Source: Deltaproteobacteria bacterium (GTDB taxonomy: Bacteria; Myxococcota_A; UBA9160; UBA4427). From it: a stretch of DNA of 64,000 nucleotides. The stretch spans positions 372,001 to 436,000 of the forward strand of contig JADJOR010000005.1 in NCBI GenBank assembly GCA_016713665.1, read 5' to 3'. Positions 8,996 through 17,145 of the stretch are shown in pieces. The first letter of the stretch is position 1; every line of letters starts with the position of its first letter. Under the pieces are notes generated by a model, which searched no databases, had not been told where the DNA came from, and saw only the letters and a list, made by a program, of their open reading frames with translations. The position numbers were made by a program, and so were the translations under genes.

Positions 8996-9415
8996 TTAGG
9001 GCGTGCAGGCCGTCGCCGTGCCGCTCGCGCAGGCCAGGCCCGACGGGCCCGGCGCGCCGGGGGGCGCCGCGAACTTGCCCAGGAAGATGCCGAAGTCCGC
9101 GGTCGTGATCGTGCCCGATCCGTCCGCGTCGGTCTCGCCGAGGTTGTTGGTTCCGAACGTCGCCAGGAACCCACCGAAGTCGGCCGTCGTCGTCGTGAGC
9201 GAGTTGTCGTAGTCGGTATCGCAGCGGTTGCCGTAGCCGTCGAGGTCGCTGTCGACCTGGTTCGTACCCTGGTTCGGGCCGTTGGCGACGGCGCTGCAGT
9301 TATCGAACTGATCCGGAACGAGATCGCCGTCGGTATCCACGACCGCACCGGCGGCCGCCGACATCGCGTAACCGAACGCGAAGAGGCCGACAAGCAGAGC
9401 AAGCTTGAGCTTCAT
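8996..9415 (-). CDS. Secreted thrombospondin type 3 / dockerin-like calcium-binding protein
   Basis: A 139-residue exported protein. The ATG at 9415 is chosen because AGGAG lies just upstream and the signal peptide (LKLALLVGLFAFGYAMSAAAG) starts there. The mature part has a thrombospondin type 3-like stretch (DTDGDLVPDQFDNC, DSDLDGYGNRCD) and dockerin-like repeats (DYDNSLTTTTADFGGF, DADGSGTITTADFGIF). These Asp-rich loops should bind calcium. The C-terminus carries two more cysteines (LACASGTATAC). Its last repeat matches that of the small dockerin-like protein at 6262-6507. It precedes a PEP-CTERM gene on the same strand and has a sigma-54-like promoter element upstream (9454-9470). Confidence 0.8.
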   Translation of the reverse strand: MKLKLALLVGLFAFGYAMSAAAGAVVDTDGDLVPDQFDNCSAVANGPNQGTNQVDSDLDGYGNRCDTDYDNSLTTTTADFGGFLATFGTNNLGETDADGSGTITTADFGIFLGKFAAPPGAPGPSGLACASGTATACTP

Positions 9416-9838
9416 TGTTTGGGTTCTCCTAAAACCGTGAGCCTGTAAAGACTTGTAAGAAACGAGCCAGTATTTGTATTTGGCCATCAGACGCAGAAAA
9501 GGTCAAGAAAAAAATCAAAAAATCCGTGGGGTTCGTCCCAGAGCAGACCCTATCCGACTCCCCCTCGGAGCGGAACGCCGCCATTCGAGCAAAACGGCGG
9601 AGTTCTTGTTGCGGCCGCGTGAACGAGCTGTGCGGCGACCTTCTCATGATCCGACGACCACGCCACCCCACCCGGGGCGACCCGCCAGAGGACAGCAATC
9701 CGTATGCCAGTGCGGATTCCGGCCCAACTGGCTGATTTCAAAGGGATTCCAATCTGCTCCGGGTCGGCCGGAGGAAAAGATTTTCCACCCTGGAGGAAAA
9801 CTCGAGCTTCGAGCGACCTGCCGGATGGCGGCGGGAGG
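9416..9838. other. Intergenic region between exosortase and dockerin-like genes
   Basis: This 423-base gap holds the 5' region of the dockerin-like gene, including an A-rich run near 9506-9522, and the 3' region of the exosortase gene. An imperfect hairpin is visible at about 9574-9604 (AACGCCGCC with GGCGGAGTT). No coding sequence with a credible product is present. Confidence 0.5.
9454..9470 (-). promoter_or_regulatory. Sigma-54-like -24/-12 element upstream of the dockerin-like gene
   Basis: On the minus strand the sequence CTGGCTCGTTTCTTACA matches the sigma-54 consensus TGGCACGNNNNTTGCW except for two bases, one of them in the usually conserved -12 GC. The predicted start would lie about 25-30 bases before the ATG at 9415, a sensible distance. 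PEP-CTERM systems in other bacteria often have a sigma-54 regulator pair, which fits. A TTGACC motif at 9501-9506 is a competing sigma-70 candidate, but its -10 is poor. Confidence 0.4.
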
Positions 9839-11464
9839 CTAGCGGGCGACCTGATGGGCCGTCTGTGGCGGGGCATACCGGGTCGGCGCGTAGCCCTCGA
9901 GCTCGGGGGCGAGCCGTGCCCAGGCCTGGCGGACCCTGGCCTCGGCGTCGCGCAGGCTCGCTTCGCCCCGTTCGACCGGGGTCGAGATCCGGATCGCGAG
10001 GATGTGGTCGGGGCGGACGAAGGGGCTCCGGTCGAGGGCCGCCGCCTGTCGCCACCACTCCTCCCAGAAGCTCCCGCGCCGCGCGAACCAGGAATACGAG
10101 AGCATCGATCGCGCCCCGCGCCGCAGGAGCATCCGACGGACCGTCGGCCCGCCCGGCACGAGCTCGACGTCGCCCTGCTCGACCGTCGCGTAGCCGCTGT
10201 CGGGCCACGCGAGTCGCGGCGAAAGGAGCGTGAAGCGCCGCTCCTGCTCGTCGCCGACGCCGAGATGGATGTCGACGGGCGCGCCGTCGATGTCGACGCG
10301 GCGTCGCGAATGGGAGAGATACCGCACGCTGCCGGTGAACTGGAAATCCGGCTGGACCTTCGTCGAGGCCTCCGCGCCGAACACGCGGGCGAGCAATGCA
10401 TCGGGGAGCTCGGCGATGCCGCGTCGATCGGGCCAGCGCGGCAGCGCGCGGTCGACGACGACGAACGAAGCGAGCAGGGCCACGAGCAGCGCGAGCCGGA
10501 GCGCCTGCTTCGCGACCGGCGCCGCCTCCGTCGCGGCGAGCCCGTAGTCGCCGTCCTCGGCGCTCGGCTCGCGCGAGCCGAGCAGCCGCTCGAGCAAACC
10601 GTCGAGCAGATAGATCCCCGTCAACCCGACGAGCAGCATCGCGATGCCCTGCAGATTGTGGATCGAGTGGATCGACGAATGGGGATTGAGGACGAGGGTC
10701 ACGACGCGCAGACCGTTGGTGAGGAACGCGACGAGCGGCGTCAGCGCGACGAGGATCGCCGCATGCCAGCCGCGGCGCTCGAAGAGATCGATCAGCAGGA
10801 CCGTCAGCATCGAGAGGGTCACGACCGTCTTCACGCCGCTGCAGGTCTCGATCACGATGAACGTGTTCTCGGGCCGCAGGATCTGATCGCCCTGGACGAA
10901 GGACTGGACGCTGATCCCGTTCAGCACGATGCCGGCGAACTGCGCCGTCGCGAGCTGGATCGGGAAGATCACCGCCGAGAGCAGCACCGGCGGAATCGGA
11001 AGCGCGAAGAGCAGGAACAGGATCGGGACCCAGTAGGCGCGCAACGCGGCGCGGCCGCCCAGCAGCAGCGCCGTCCCCGAGAGCAGCAGCGCCGCGCTCG
11101 CGAGGCGCAGATCGGGGGCGCCGGTATAGGTCCCCCAGGCGTAGAGCGCGAAGGTCAGCGCGAGCACGGTCGCGCCGGAGACGGCGGAGCCGCGGCCGGC
11201 GAGCAGATCGCGGTAGTGGCTGCGGCGGTAGAAGAGCCAGGTCGCGAGCATCAGGACCGGGGCGCCCGCCGACTGGTTCGCCTCGAAGAAGAACTCCTCG
11301 CCCTGGGCCGTGAACTCGTGGCCGTTGGCCGGGAAGAAGAGGGGCCGATAGACGTAGGCGGCCAGGCCGACGGCGACGAGCACGAGCCAGAAGAGGGGGC
11401 TCCGAACCCATCCGGCGAGCCCTTCGCCCGTCGCGCCACGCTCCACGTTCGCCGCCTCGTTCAC
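9839..11464 (-). CDS. Exosortase with C-terminal EpsI-like domain
   Basis: A 541-residue polytopic membrane protein. The first 320 residues are an exosortase, the cysteine transpeptidase-like enzyme that processes PEP-CTERM proteins. The three catalytic residues are visible: Cys208 in ETCSGVKTV, Arg253 in TNGLRVVTL, and a His in HSIHNLQG (266 or 269). After about residue 330 comes a periplasmic domain of EpsI/DUF3485 type, often a separate gene or fused as here. The GTG start overlaps the stop of the citrate synthase gene (GTGA), suggesting coupled translation. Its substrates are presumably the two PEP-CTERM proteins next door and others in the genome. No EPS biosynthesis cluster is visible in the window. 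Confidence 0.9.
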   Translation of the reverse strand: MNEAANVERGATGEGLAGWVRSPLFWLVLVAVGLAAYVYRPLFFPANGHEFTAQGEEFFFEANQSAGAPVLMLATWLFYRRSHYRDLLAGRGSAVSGATVLALTFALYAWGTYTGAPDLRLASAALLLSGTALLLGGRAALRAYWVPILFLLFALPIPPVLLSAVIFPIQLATAQFAGIVLNGISVQSFVQGDQILRPENTFIVIETCSGVKTVVTLSMLTVLLIDLFERRGWHAAILVALTPLVAFLTNGLRVVTLVLNPHSSIHSIHNLQGIAMLLVGLTGIYLLDGLLERLLGSREPSAEDGDYGLAATEAAPVAKQALRLALLVALLASFVVVDRALPRWPDRRGIAELPDALLARVFGAEASTKVQPDFQFTGSVRYLSHSRRRVDIDGAPVDIHLGVGDEQERRFTLLSPRLAWPDSGYATVEQGDVELVPGGPTVRRMLLRRGARSMLSYSWFARRGSFWEEWWRQAAALDRSPFVRPDHILAIRISTPVERGEASLRDAEARVRQAWARLAPELEGYAPTRYAPPQTAHQVAR

Positions 11465-12963
11465 GCGTCGACCCCGGCGCTGTGGCTCGATCCCGCAGGA
11501 TCGTGGTGGGCGTGGCCATCGCGATAGCGCGCGCGAGGGCGCACGAGGAAGCCCGCGTCCTGCTGCTCGAGGGCGTGGGCGACCCAGCCGACGGTCCGGC
11601 CGACGGCGAAGAGGGCCGTCGCGCTCCCGGTCGGGAAGCCGAGCGCCCGGGCGATGGCGACGAGCCCGACGTCGATCGAGGGGCCGCCGAAGCCGCCGTC
11701 CTGCATGGCGTCGACCAGGGCGACGACGGAGCGGACATCCTCGCGCGCGCCGGCGAGCTCCTTGGCCAGGTCGATCAGCAGCGCACCCCGCGGATCGGAG
11801 TGGGGCGCGTAGATCGGATGGGCGAAGCCCTCGATGACCTCGCCCCGGCGTTGGCGATCGTGGACGACCTGCTCGACGCGTTCGGCGGGCCCCGCCTCGA
11901 CGAGCAGCGCGTCGACGCGGTCGGCCGCCCCGCCATGGCGCGGGCCGGAGAGCGTCGCGAGAGCGGCGAGGATGCAGCCGTAGACGTCGGCGCCGGTCGA
12001 GGCCGCGACACGGGCAGCGAAGGTCGAGGCATTTAGCTCGTGATCCACCGCCAGCACGAGGGCCCGATTGAGCGCGCGCAGCTCCTCGGCCTCGAGCTCG
12101 CGACCGAAGGCCGTGCCGATCGCCGCCGCGAGGCTCGGCGAATCGAGCGAGGCCTTCACCGCGCGCTCGGCCTCGGCGTCGTCATGACCGAGGGCGAGCA
12201 CCGCCACCGACCGCCGGAGCAGCGGCCGGACCCGGGCCAGCACCGCGTCGGGATGCCAGCTGAAGCGCCCGGGATCCCGGGTCGCGAGCAGCGAGATGAC
12301 GAGCGAAAGCACCGCGAGGGGCCCCACGCGCGGCGGCAGGATCCGCATCAGCGAATCGAGATCGAAGCCGAGCCCGTCACACTGCCAGCCGGCCGGCTCC
12401 GGCCGCTCGCTCCAGTTCCCGGACCAGAGCCCCTCGGCGACCCACTCGAAGCTCCGCCCTTCGCGGGCGAGATCGAGGGCAGCGCGGCCGCGGTAGATCG
12501 GCCCCAGCTCGATCGAGATCAGCGTGATCGCGCTGTCCATCACCGGCTCGCCCTGGCGCAGCGCCGCCGCCGCGACCGGTCCATGGCCCGAGCGGGCATC
12601 ACGCCGTGCACAGAGGCGCTCGAGGTCGCGCCTTCGATAGCGCCGGCTCCGCCCGCGACCGCCGGGCACGCTCTGGACCAGCCCGCGGCTCGTGTACGCG
12701 TAGAGGGTCGCCAGCTTGACGTCGAGCAGCTCGGCCGCCTCGGCGGCGGTCAGGAACTCGCCGGGGGGCGCGGCCTCATCGAGGGAGGGTCGGACGGACG
12801 GGGCACGACGGGACGAGCCCGGCTGGGCCGGAGAGGGGGCCGGTGGATGTGAATGGCCCACGCGCGGCGAGCTCGGGCCCGAGACGATCGGCCCGGGCAT
12901 CGCGGCGCGCGTCGGGAGCGGCGTGCGGCCCGAGCGGGCGGGGGTATCGGAGTGGGGATTCAT
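11461..12963 (-). CDS. Citrate synthase with N-terminal helix-turn-helix domain
   Basis: A 500-residue protein. Residues about 60-115 form a MerR/excisionase-like helix-turn-helix (LTAAEAAELLDVKLATLYAY, then SRRYRRRDLERL). The rest is a citrate synthase domain, which condenses acetyl-CoA or another acyl-CoA with oxaloacetate. Active-site histidines are seen in VDHELNAST and GPRHGGAAD, and the CoA-binding region in VGRTVGWVAHALEQ. The ATG at 12963 is preferred; a TTG 12 bases earlier is possible. The first 55 residues are Pro/Ser-rich. It could be a methylcitrate synthase or a regulator rather than the main TCA enzyme. The 3' end overlaps the exosortase start by four bases, an odd pairing. Confidence 0.85.
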   Translation of the reverse strand: MNPHSDTPARSGRTPLPTRAAMPGPIVSGPSSPRVGHSHPPAPSPAQPGSSRRAPSVRPSLDEAAPPGEFLTAAEAAELLDVKLATLYAYTSRGLVQSVPGGRGRSRRYRRRDLERLCARRDARSGHGPVAAAALRQGEPVMDSAITLISIELGPIYRGRAALDLAREGRSFEWVAEGLWSGNWSERPEPAGWQCDGLGFDLDSLMRILPPRVGPLAVLSLVISLLATRDPGRFSWHPDAVLARVRPLLRRSVAVLALGHDDAEAERAVKASLDSPSLAAAIGTAFGRELEAEELRALNRALVLAVDHELNASTFAARVAASTGADVYGCILAALATLSGPRHGGAADRVDALLVEAGPAERVEQVVHDRQRRGEVIEGFAHPIYAPHSDPRGALLIDLAKELAGAREDVRSVVALVDAMQDGGFGGPSIDVGLVAIARALGFPTGSATALFAVGRTVGWVAHALEQQDAGFLVRPRARYRDGHAHHDPAGSSHSAGVDA

Positions 12964-13074
12964 GGGCGCGCTCAATGTAGTCGATCATGAATGACTGAAT
13001 CAACTTGATCAATGCCATGAAGGGCGTCAACGTGAGTCGTCTTCGGCCGGAGTCGGCAGCGGGACGCCATCGGA

Positions 13075-13926
13075 GTGCGCTTCGCCGGCAGGCATCGCGC
13101 AGATCCGGTCATCGGACAGGGCGAACCCGACGGGCGGACCGAGCGGACGGGCGGGCAGGGCGTGGGCTTCGAGGTCGGCGTCGAGAGCCTGGTTCTCTGG
13201 GGTGTGAGCGCGCTGACGGCGGCGGTCTCGGCGGTCCTCGGCCTCGCCGGCGGGATCATGCTGCTGGCCGTGATGCTGCTCTTTCTCGAGCCGGCGGTCG
13301 CGATCCCGGTCCATGCGGTGGCCCAGCTGGCTTCGAATGCCAGCCGGAGCCTGGTCCACCGGCGGGCGGTGCGGCGCGATCTCCTGCTCCCCTACCTGAT
13401 CCTGCTCCTGCCGGCCGGGATGCTCTCGGTTCCCCTGACCCAGCGTGCGGACCCGGACCTGTTGCGGCTCGCGATCGGGATCTTCGTGCTGATCGCGACC
13501 TGGCGGCGGGAGTGGCTGCTCTTCGGCTTCGACCCGGGGCGGATCCCGACCTTCCCGCGTTTCACGCTGGTGGGCGGCCTTGCGGGATTCTTCGGGCCGG
13601 TCGTCGGGGCGACCGGTCCGTTCATCGCGCCCTTCTTTCTCGGCCTCGGCCTCTCGCGCTTCGAGCTGATCGGCACGACCGCCGCCTGCCAGGCGACGGG
13701 CCATCTGGTCAAGCTCGCGCTCTTCGGCAGCGGCGGCTTCGACTTCGCCGCCCACGCCGTGCTCTACGGCGGCATGATCGCCGCCGTCGTCATCGGGACG
13801 TCCCTCGGCACGAAGCTGCTCCACCGGATCCCGGAGAAGCACTTCCCGGCGATCTACAAGACGGCTCTCAGCCTCGTCGCCGCACGCCTCGTCGGCTCCG
13901 GCGCGCTGGCGCTGGTCGGCGACTAG
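13075..13926 (+). CDS. TauE/SafE family membrane permease
   Basis: A polytopic protein of up to 283 residues with about eight hydrophobic segments and the TauE/SafE family pattern: an N-terminal half containing LGLAGGIMLLAVMLLF, and a C-terminal half containing GGLAGFFGPVVGATGPFIAP and a GTTAACQATGHL segment. Members are linked to export or uptake of sulfite, sulfoacetate or other organic anions; the substrate cannot be told from sequence. The GTG at 13075 gives a charged 29-residue lead-in. A GTG at 13162 would give a more typical 254-residue protein, so the start is uncertain. It is divergent from the citrate synthase gene and lies just outside the insertion sequence. Confidence 0.8.
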   Translation: MRFAGRHRADPVIGQGEPDGRTERTGGQGVGFEVGVESLVLWGVSALTAAVSAVLGLAGGIMLLAVMLLFLEPAVAIPVHAVAQLASNASRSLVHRRAVRRDLLLPYLILLLPAGMLSVPLTQRADPDLLRLAIGIFVLIATWRREWLLFGFDPGRIPTFPRFTLVGGLAGFFGPVVGATGPFIAPFFLGLGLSRFELIGTTAACQATGHLVKLALFGSGGFDFAAHAVLYGGMIAAVVIGTSLGTKLLHRIPEKHFPAIYKTALSLVAARLVGSGALALVGD

Positions 13927-13960
13927 CACGAACCGGAGCCGACGAACCGCGGTCCCCGCT

Positions 13961-13969
13961 CAGAGGTCG
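13961..13969. repeat. Left target-site duplication of the insertion sequence
   Basis: CAGAGGTCG, identical to the nine bases at 15187-15195 on the other side of the element. Confidence 0.85.
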
Positions 13970-15186
13970 AGACGTGGACCGAAGATTTCACCCCCATGAA
14001 TTGGAGAGCGGTCCCGGACGGATCGCCGAGTTGCGATTGGACTAACGCGCATACCTCGCCCGATGCACCGCACACCGCTCGATCGCCCGCGTCCGGATCC
14101 GCCCCTCGTAACAGCGCCTCATCCACCCCGTGATCCCCACCCGCTCCGGGAAGAGTCGCCTCGCCAGGATCTCCCGGAGTCCGAGCGGTCCCGTCGTGAT
14201 CCCCAGCGCCTGCGCCGGCGTACCTCGGGGCCGATTCTCGGACCGATCCTTCATGTAGTTCCGCCACACCGCCCAGATCGCCAGCCGGTACAGCGCCGAC
14301 TGACGCCGCTTCGAGAACGCGATCGTCTCCCGTTTGTGGTTCGCACTCGAGTGCCGGATCAGCAGATCCGACAGGTTTGCTGCGAAGAGCGGGTTGCTCG
14401 TCGTCCGGGCCGCCTTCGAACTCGTCTTCGCGTGGAGGAAGACGCGATCCCGCAGCCGGGCCAGGGCCCTCGGATAGGCCTGATGCTCGTCGGAGCGCAG
14501 CTCCACCCTCCCGCCCGGCGGAACCACTCTCCGCAGGAGTTCCTCGACCGACCGACGAGTCGCCTGCGGATCGGTTCGCCCATATCGCCGCTCGAGAATC
14601 GCTCGCTTCACAGCCTGCGCGGGCCGCATCGTGCCGCTCCTTCGTAGTTCCGCATCGCTGAATCCGTAGACGAACAAGCTGGGGCCGACGACGAGGTTCA
14701 GGTCCATGGGCCAGTACTGGCTGTGCTCGAAGCTCCGGAAGCCGTCGAGGACGAGGGGCTCTCTCGGACATGACTTCGGTCTCGACTGCTCGTGGAAGAG
14801 CAGGCAGTGGCGGCCGAGGCGGTCGCTGATGCGACGCACGGTGGAGTGAGAGACGTTTCTTGCTCGGGCGATCTGTCGGAAGCCGGCGCAGCTGACGAGC
14901 TGATGGAAGACGTCGGGAAGGAGGTCGGGACGGCGCAGCCAGTAGGCCGGGGAGAAGGTGGAGGAGGAAAATCCTCGTCGGCAGCGTGAACACTGGTACT
15001 TCTGGACGCGGTGGGGGCTTCGCCTGCGGAGGTAGAAGCCCTTCTTGATGAAGCGCCAAGCGGCGGGATTCGTTCGGGAATCGCAGTCGGGATGGGGGCA
15101 GAAGGGCGGACGTCGGTCGGGTGTGGTGGCGAGCATGACCGCCACTCAGCACGGATCGTGCCGGGTGAAATTGGCGGTCCACGTCT
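13970..15186. mobile_element. Complete 1217-bp insertion sequence, IS1-like
   Basis: The element has 24-base terminal inverted repeats (13970-13993 and 15163-15186) matching at 21 of 24 positions, starting AGACGTGGACCG. It is flanked by perfect 9-base direct repeats, CAGAGGTCG, at 13961-13969 and 15187-15195. It encodes one transposase on the minus strand. The 8-9 base duplication, the repeat length and a zinc-ribbon plus HTH plus DDE transposase fit the IS1 group best, but the family call needs a database comparison. It sits in the stop codon of the formaldehyde dehydrogenase gene and regenerates that stop. Confidence 0.9.
14042..15145 (-). CDS. Transposase with zinc ribbon, HTH and DDE domain
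   Basis: A 367-residue transposase. An N-terminal zinc ribbon (CPHPDC, then QCSRCRRGF) is followed by a helix-turn-helix (GFRQIARARNVSHSTVRRI), then a DDE-like catalytic domain with candidate acids in LVLDGFRSFEH, LRSDEHQAYPRAL and HKRETIAFSKRR. The frame is intact and nearly fills the element between the inverted repeats, so the enzyme may still be active. The GTG at 15145 or the ATG at 15136 could be the start; neither has a strong ribosome binding site. Family placement (IS1-like rather than IS1595-like) is an inference from layout and motifs. Confidence 0.85.
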   Translation of the reverse strand: MAVMLATTPDRRPPFCPHPDCDSRTNPAAWRFIKKGFYLRRRSPHRVQKYQCSRCRRGFSSSTFSPAYWLRRPDLLPDVFHQLVSCAGFRQIARARNVSHSTVRRISDRLGRHCLLFHEQSRPKSCPREPLVLDGFRSFEHSQYWPMDLNLVVGPSLFVYGFSDAELRRSGTMRPAQAVKRAILERRYGRTDPQATRRSVEELLRRVVPPGGRVELRSDEHQAYPRALARLRDRVFLHAKTSSKAARTTSNPLFAANLSDLLIRHSSANHKRETIAFSKRRQSALYRLAIWAVWRNYMKDRSENRPRGTPAQALGITTGPLGLREILARRLFPERVGITGWMRRCYEGRIRTRAIERCAVHRARYAR

Positions 15187-16298
15187 CAGAGGTCGTAGCG
15201 GATGACGCTGCGGATGACCTCGCCGTGGTGCATCAGGTCGAAGGCCTCGTTGATCTTCGCGAGCGGCAGCTCCTTCGTCACCATCTCGTCGAGCTTGATG
15301 CGACCGTTCATGTAGCGGTCGACGAGGCCGGGGAGCTGGGTCCGCCCCTTCGTGCCGCCGAAGGCGCTGCCCTTCCAGACGCGGCCGGTGACGAGCAGGA
15401 AGGGTCGCGCGTGGATCTCCTTGCCCGCGCCGGCGACGCCGATGATGATCGACTGGCCCCAGCCCTTGTGGGCGATGCGGAGCGCCGTGCCCATCGTCTC
15501 GACGTTCCCGATGCACTCGAAGGAGTAGTCGACGCCGCCGTCGGTTGCGTCGATGACGTGCGCCTCGAGGTCGCCGACGTCCTTCGGGTTGATGCACTCG
15601 GTCGCGCCGAGCTGCATCGCGAGGGGGAACTTCTTCGGGTTCATGTCGATCGCGATGATGCGCTCGGCACCGGCCATCACGGCACCCTGGACGACGGAGA
15701 GCCCGATCCCGCCGAGGCCGAGGATCGCCACCGTCGAGCCCGGCTCGACCTTCGCCGTGTTGAGCACCGCGCCGATGCCCGTCGTCACGCCGCAGCCGAG
15801 CAGGCAGATCTTCTCGAGCGGCGCGTCCTTGCGGACCTTCGCGAGCGCGATCTCGGGGACCACCGTCGCGCGGGCGAAGGTCGAGGTCCCCATGTAGTGA
15901 TGGATCGGCTTGCCGCGCCAGGAGATCCGGCTCGTGCCGTCGGGCATGAGTCCCTTGCCCTGGGTCGCGCGGATCGCGCCGCAGAGATTCGTCTTGCCCG
16001 ACAGGCAGAACTTGCAGGCGCGACATTCGGGGGTGTAGAGCGGGATGACGTGGTCACCGACCGCGAGCGACTTGACGCCGGGGCCGACCGCCTCGACGAC
16101 ACCCGCGCCCTCGTGACCGAGCACCGCCGGAAACAGGCCCTCCGGGTCGTCGCCCGAGAGCGTGAAGGCGTCGGTATGACACACACCGGTGGCAGCCAGC
16201 CGGACGAGGCACTCGCCCTCCTTCGGCCCCTCGAGCTCGATCGTGTCGATCTCGAGCGGCTTTCCGGCGGCGACGGCGATGGCGGCTTCGATCTTCAT
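15186..16298 (-). CDS. frmA: S-(hydroxymethyl)glutathione dehydrogenase / class III alcohol dehydrogenase
   Basis: A 370-residue zinc-dependent alcohol dehydrogenase that oxidises S-hydroxymethylglutathione, the adduct of formaldehyde and glutathione. Catalytic zinc ligands are in TGVCHTDAF and LGHEGAG and in the later LLGCGVTTG. The structural zinc site is ECRACKFCLSGKTNLC, and the NAD fold shows ILGLGGIGLSVVQG. It covers the full family length. It is probably the last gene of an operon with the GST, zinc-ribbon and YqgE genes, and a glutathione link to the GST is natural. The insertion sequence lies in its stop codon, but the TGA is rebuilt by the first base of the element, so the protein is unchanged. 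Confidence 0.93.
   Translation of the reverse strand: MKIEAAIAVAAGKPLEIDTIELEGPKEGECLVRLAATGVCHTDAFTLSGDDPEGLFPAVLGHEGAGVVEAVGPGVKSLAVGDHVIPLYTPECRACKFCLSGKTNLCGAIRATQGKGLMPDGTSRISWRGKPIHHYMGTSTFARATVVPEIALAKVRKDAPLEKICLLGCGVTTGIGAVLNTAKVEPGSTVAILGLGGIGLSVVQGAVMAGAERIIAIDMNPKKFPLAMQLGATECINPKDVGDLEAHVIDATDGGVDYSFECIGNVETMGTALRIAHKGWGQSIIIGVAGAGKEIHARPFLLVTGRVWKGSAFGGTKGRTQLPGLVDRYMNGRIKLDEMVTKELPLAKINEAFDLMHHGEVIRSVIRYDL
15187..15195. repeat. Right target-site duplication of the insertion sequence
   Basis: CAGAGGTCG, identical to 13961-13969. It encodes the last residues of the formaldehyde dehydrogenase on the minus strand. Confidence 0.85.
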
Positions 16299-16403
16299 GA
16301 CATCCCTTTCTTCGCGTTCTGCTTTGCGTTCTGTTCGGCGACCGGTCCGGGCGCGCCGCCCGGCCCGACCCGACGATTCCCACGGGCCTTCGGCGAGTCG
16401 GGC

Positions 16404-17141
16404 TCAGCGCGCCCCGAGCGCCGCCCGCTCCTCGGCGATGATCGATCGGAGCACCGGCTGCGCGCTCGTCGTCGCGTACGCCGCCGCGACCCCGGGCCAA
16501 CGCGCGGCATCGACGCCGAATCCGACGTGCTCGAGGTTCACGAGCGGAGACCACAGCGCGATCGCCGCGATGTCCGGCGTGACGTCCGGCGTGCCGTCCA
16601 GCGCGAGCCCGGACGGGCCCGACCGGGATCCATCCCGATTCGCGGGCGGAGCGTAGCCGGGCCGCAGCGGCCCGGGCGAGCAGTAGAGCGCTTCGAGCTG
16701 ATCGAAGACGGGCGGGATCACCTCTTCGAGCTGGCGCCGGACGATCGCCTCGTCGCAGGTCTGTCGCAGCACCCGCGGTCGCACGACACGCTGGAAGAAG
16801 ACCGGCTCGACGGCGTCGACCAGGCGCGTGTCGGCGTACTCCTCCCAGAACAGCACCGACGCGAAGACGCGGGGCTCGGCAGGATAGATCGCCGGCTCGG
16901 GCACGATCCGCTCGAGATAGGCACAGATCGCCGACGAGTCGGGCAGCTGGAAGCCCGACTCCTCCCAGACCGGCACCTTCGAGAGCGGCGACTTCGCGAG
17001 GAATTCCGGATCCATCGCACCGGGCATCACGCTGACCTGGTGATGGGCGATCGACTTGAGCGCGAGCACGGCGCGCACCTTGCGGACGTACGGCGCGAAG
17101 ATGACGCCATGCAGGGTCCCGCGCGGGCGCACGTCCGACAC
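16404..17141 (-). CDS. Glutathione S-transferase family protein
   Basis: A 245-residue protein with the N-terminal thioredoxin-fold GST domain (VIFAPYVRKVRAVLALKSI, then KVPVWEESGFQLPDSSAICAYLE, the glutathione-binding SS motif) and a helical C-terminal domain with an insertion around GPLRPGYAPPANRDG. The position usually held by the catalytic Ser or Cys before Pro-Tyr is Ala here, so the chemistry may differ or another residue may act. The GTG start lies four bases after the stop of the zinc-ribbon gene, so the two are probably cotranscribed. Its placement upstream of the formaldehyde dehydrogenase suggests a role in glutathione-dependent detoxification, an inference from context. Confidence 0.8.
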   Translation of the reverse strand: MSDVRPRGTLHGVIFAPYVRKVRAVLALKSIAHHQVSVMPGAMDPEFLAKSPLSKVPVWEESGFQLPDSSAICAYLERIVPEPAIYPAEPRVFASVLFWEEYADTRLVDAVEPVFFQRVVRPRVLRQTCDEAIVRRQLEEVIPPVFDQLEALYCSPGPLRPGYAPPANRDGSRSGPSGLALDGTPDVTPDIAAIALWSPLVNLEHVGFGVDAARWPGVAAAYATTSAQPVLRSIIAEERAALGAR

Positions 17142-17145
17142 CGGC

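Noticed and set aside
9574..9604. Hairpin upstream of the dockerin-like gene considered as a riboswitch
   Set aside because: It does not carry the conserved core of c-di-GMP or other riboswitches I know, and it lies upstream of the likely transcription start.
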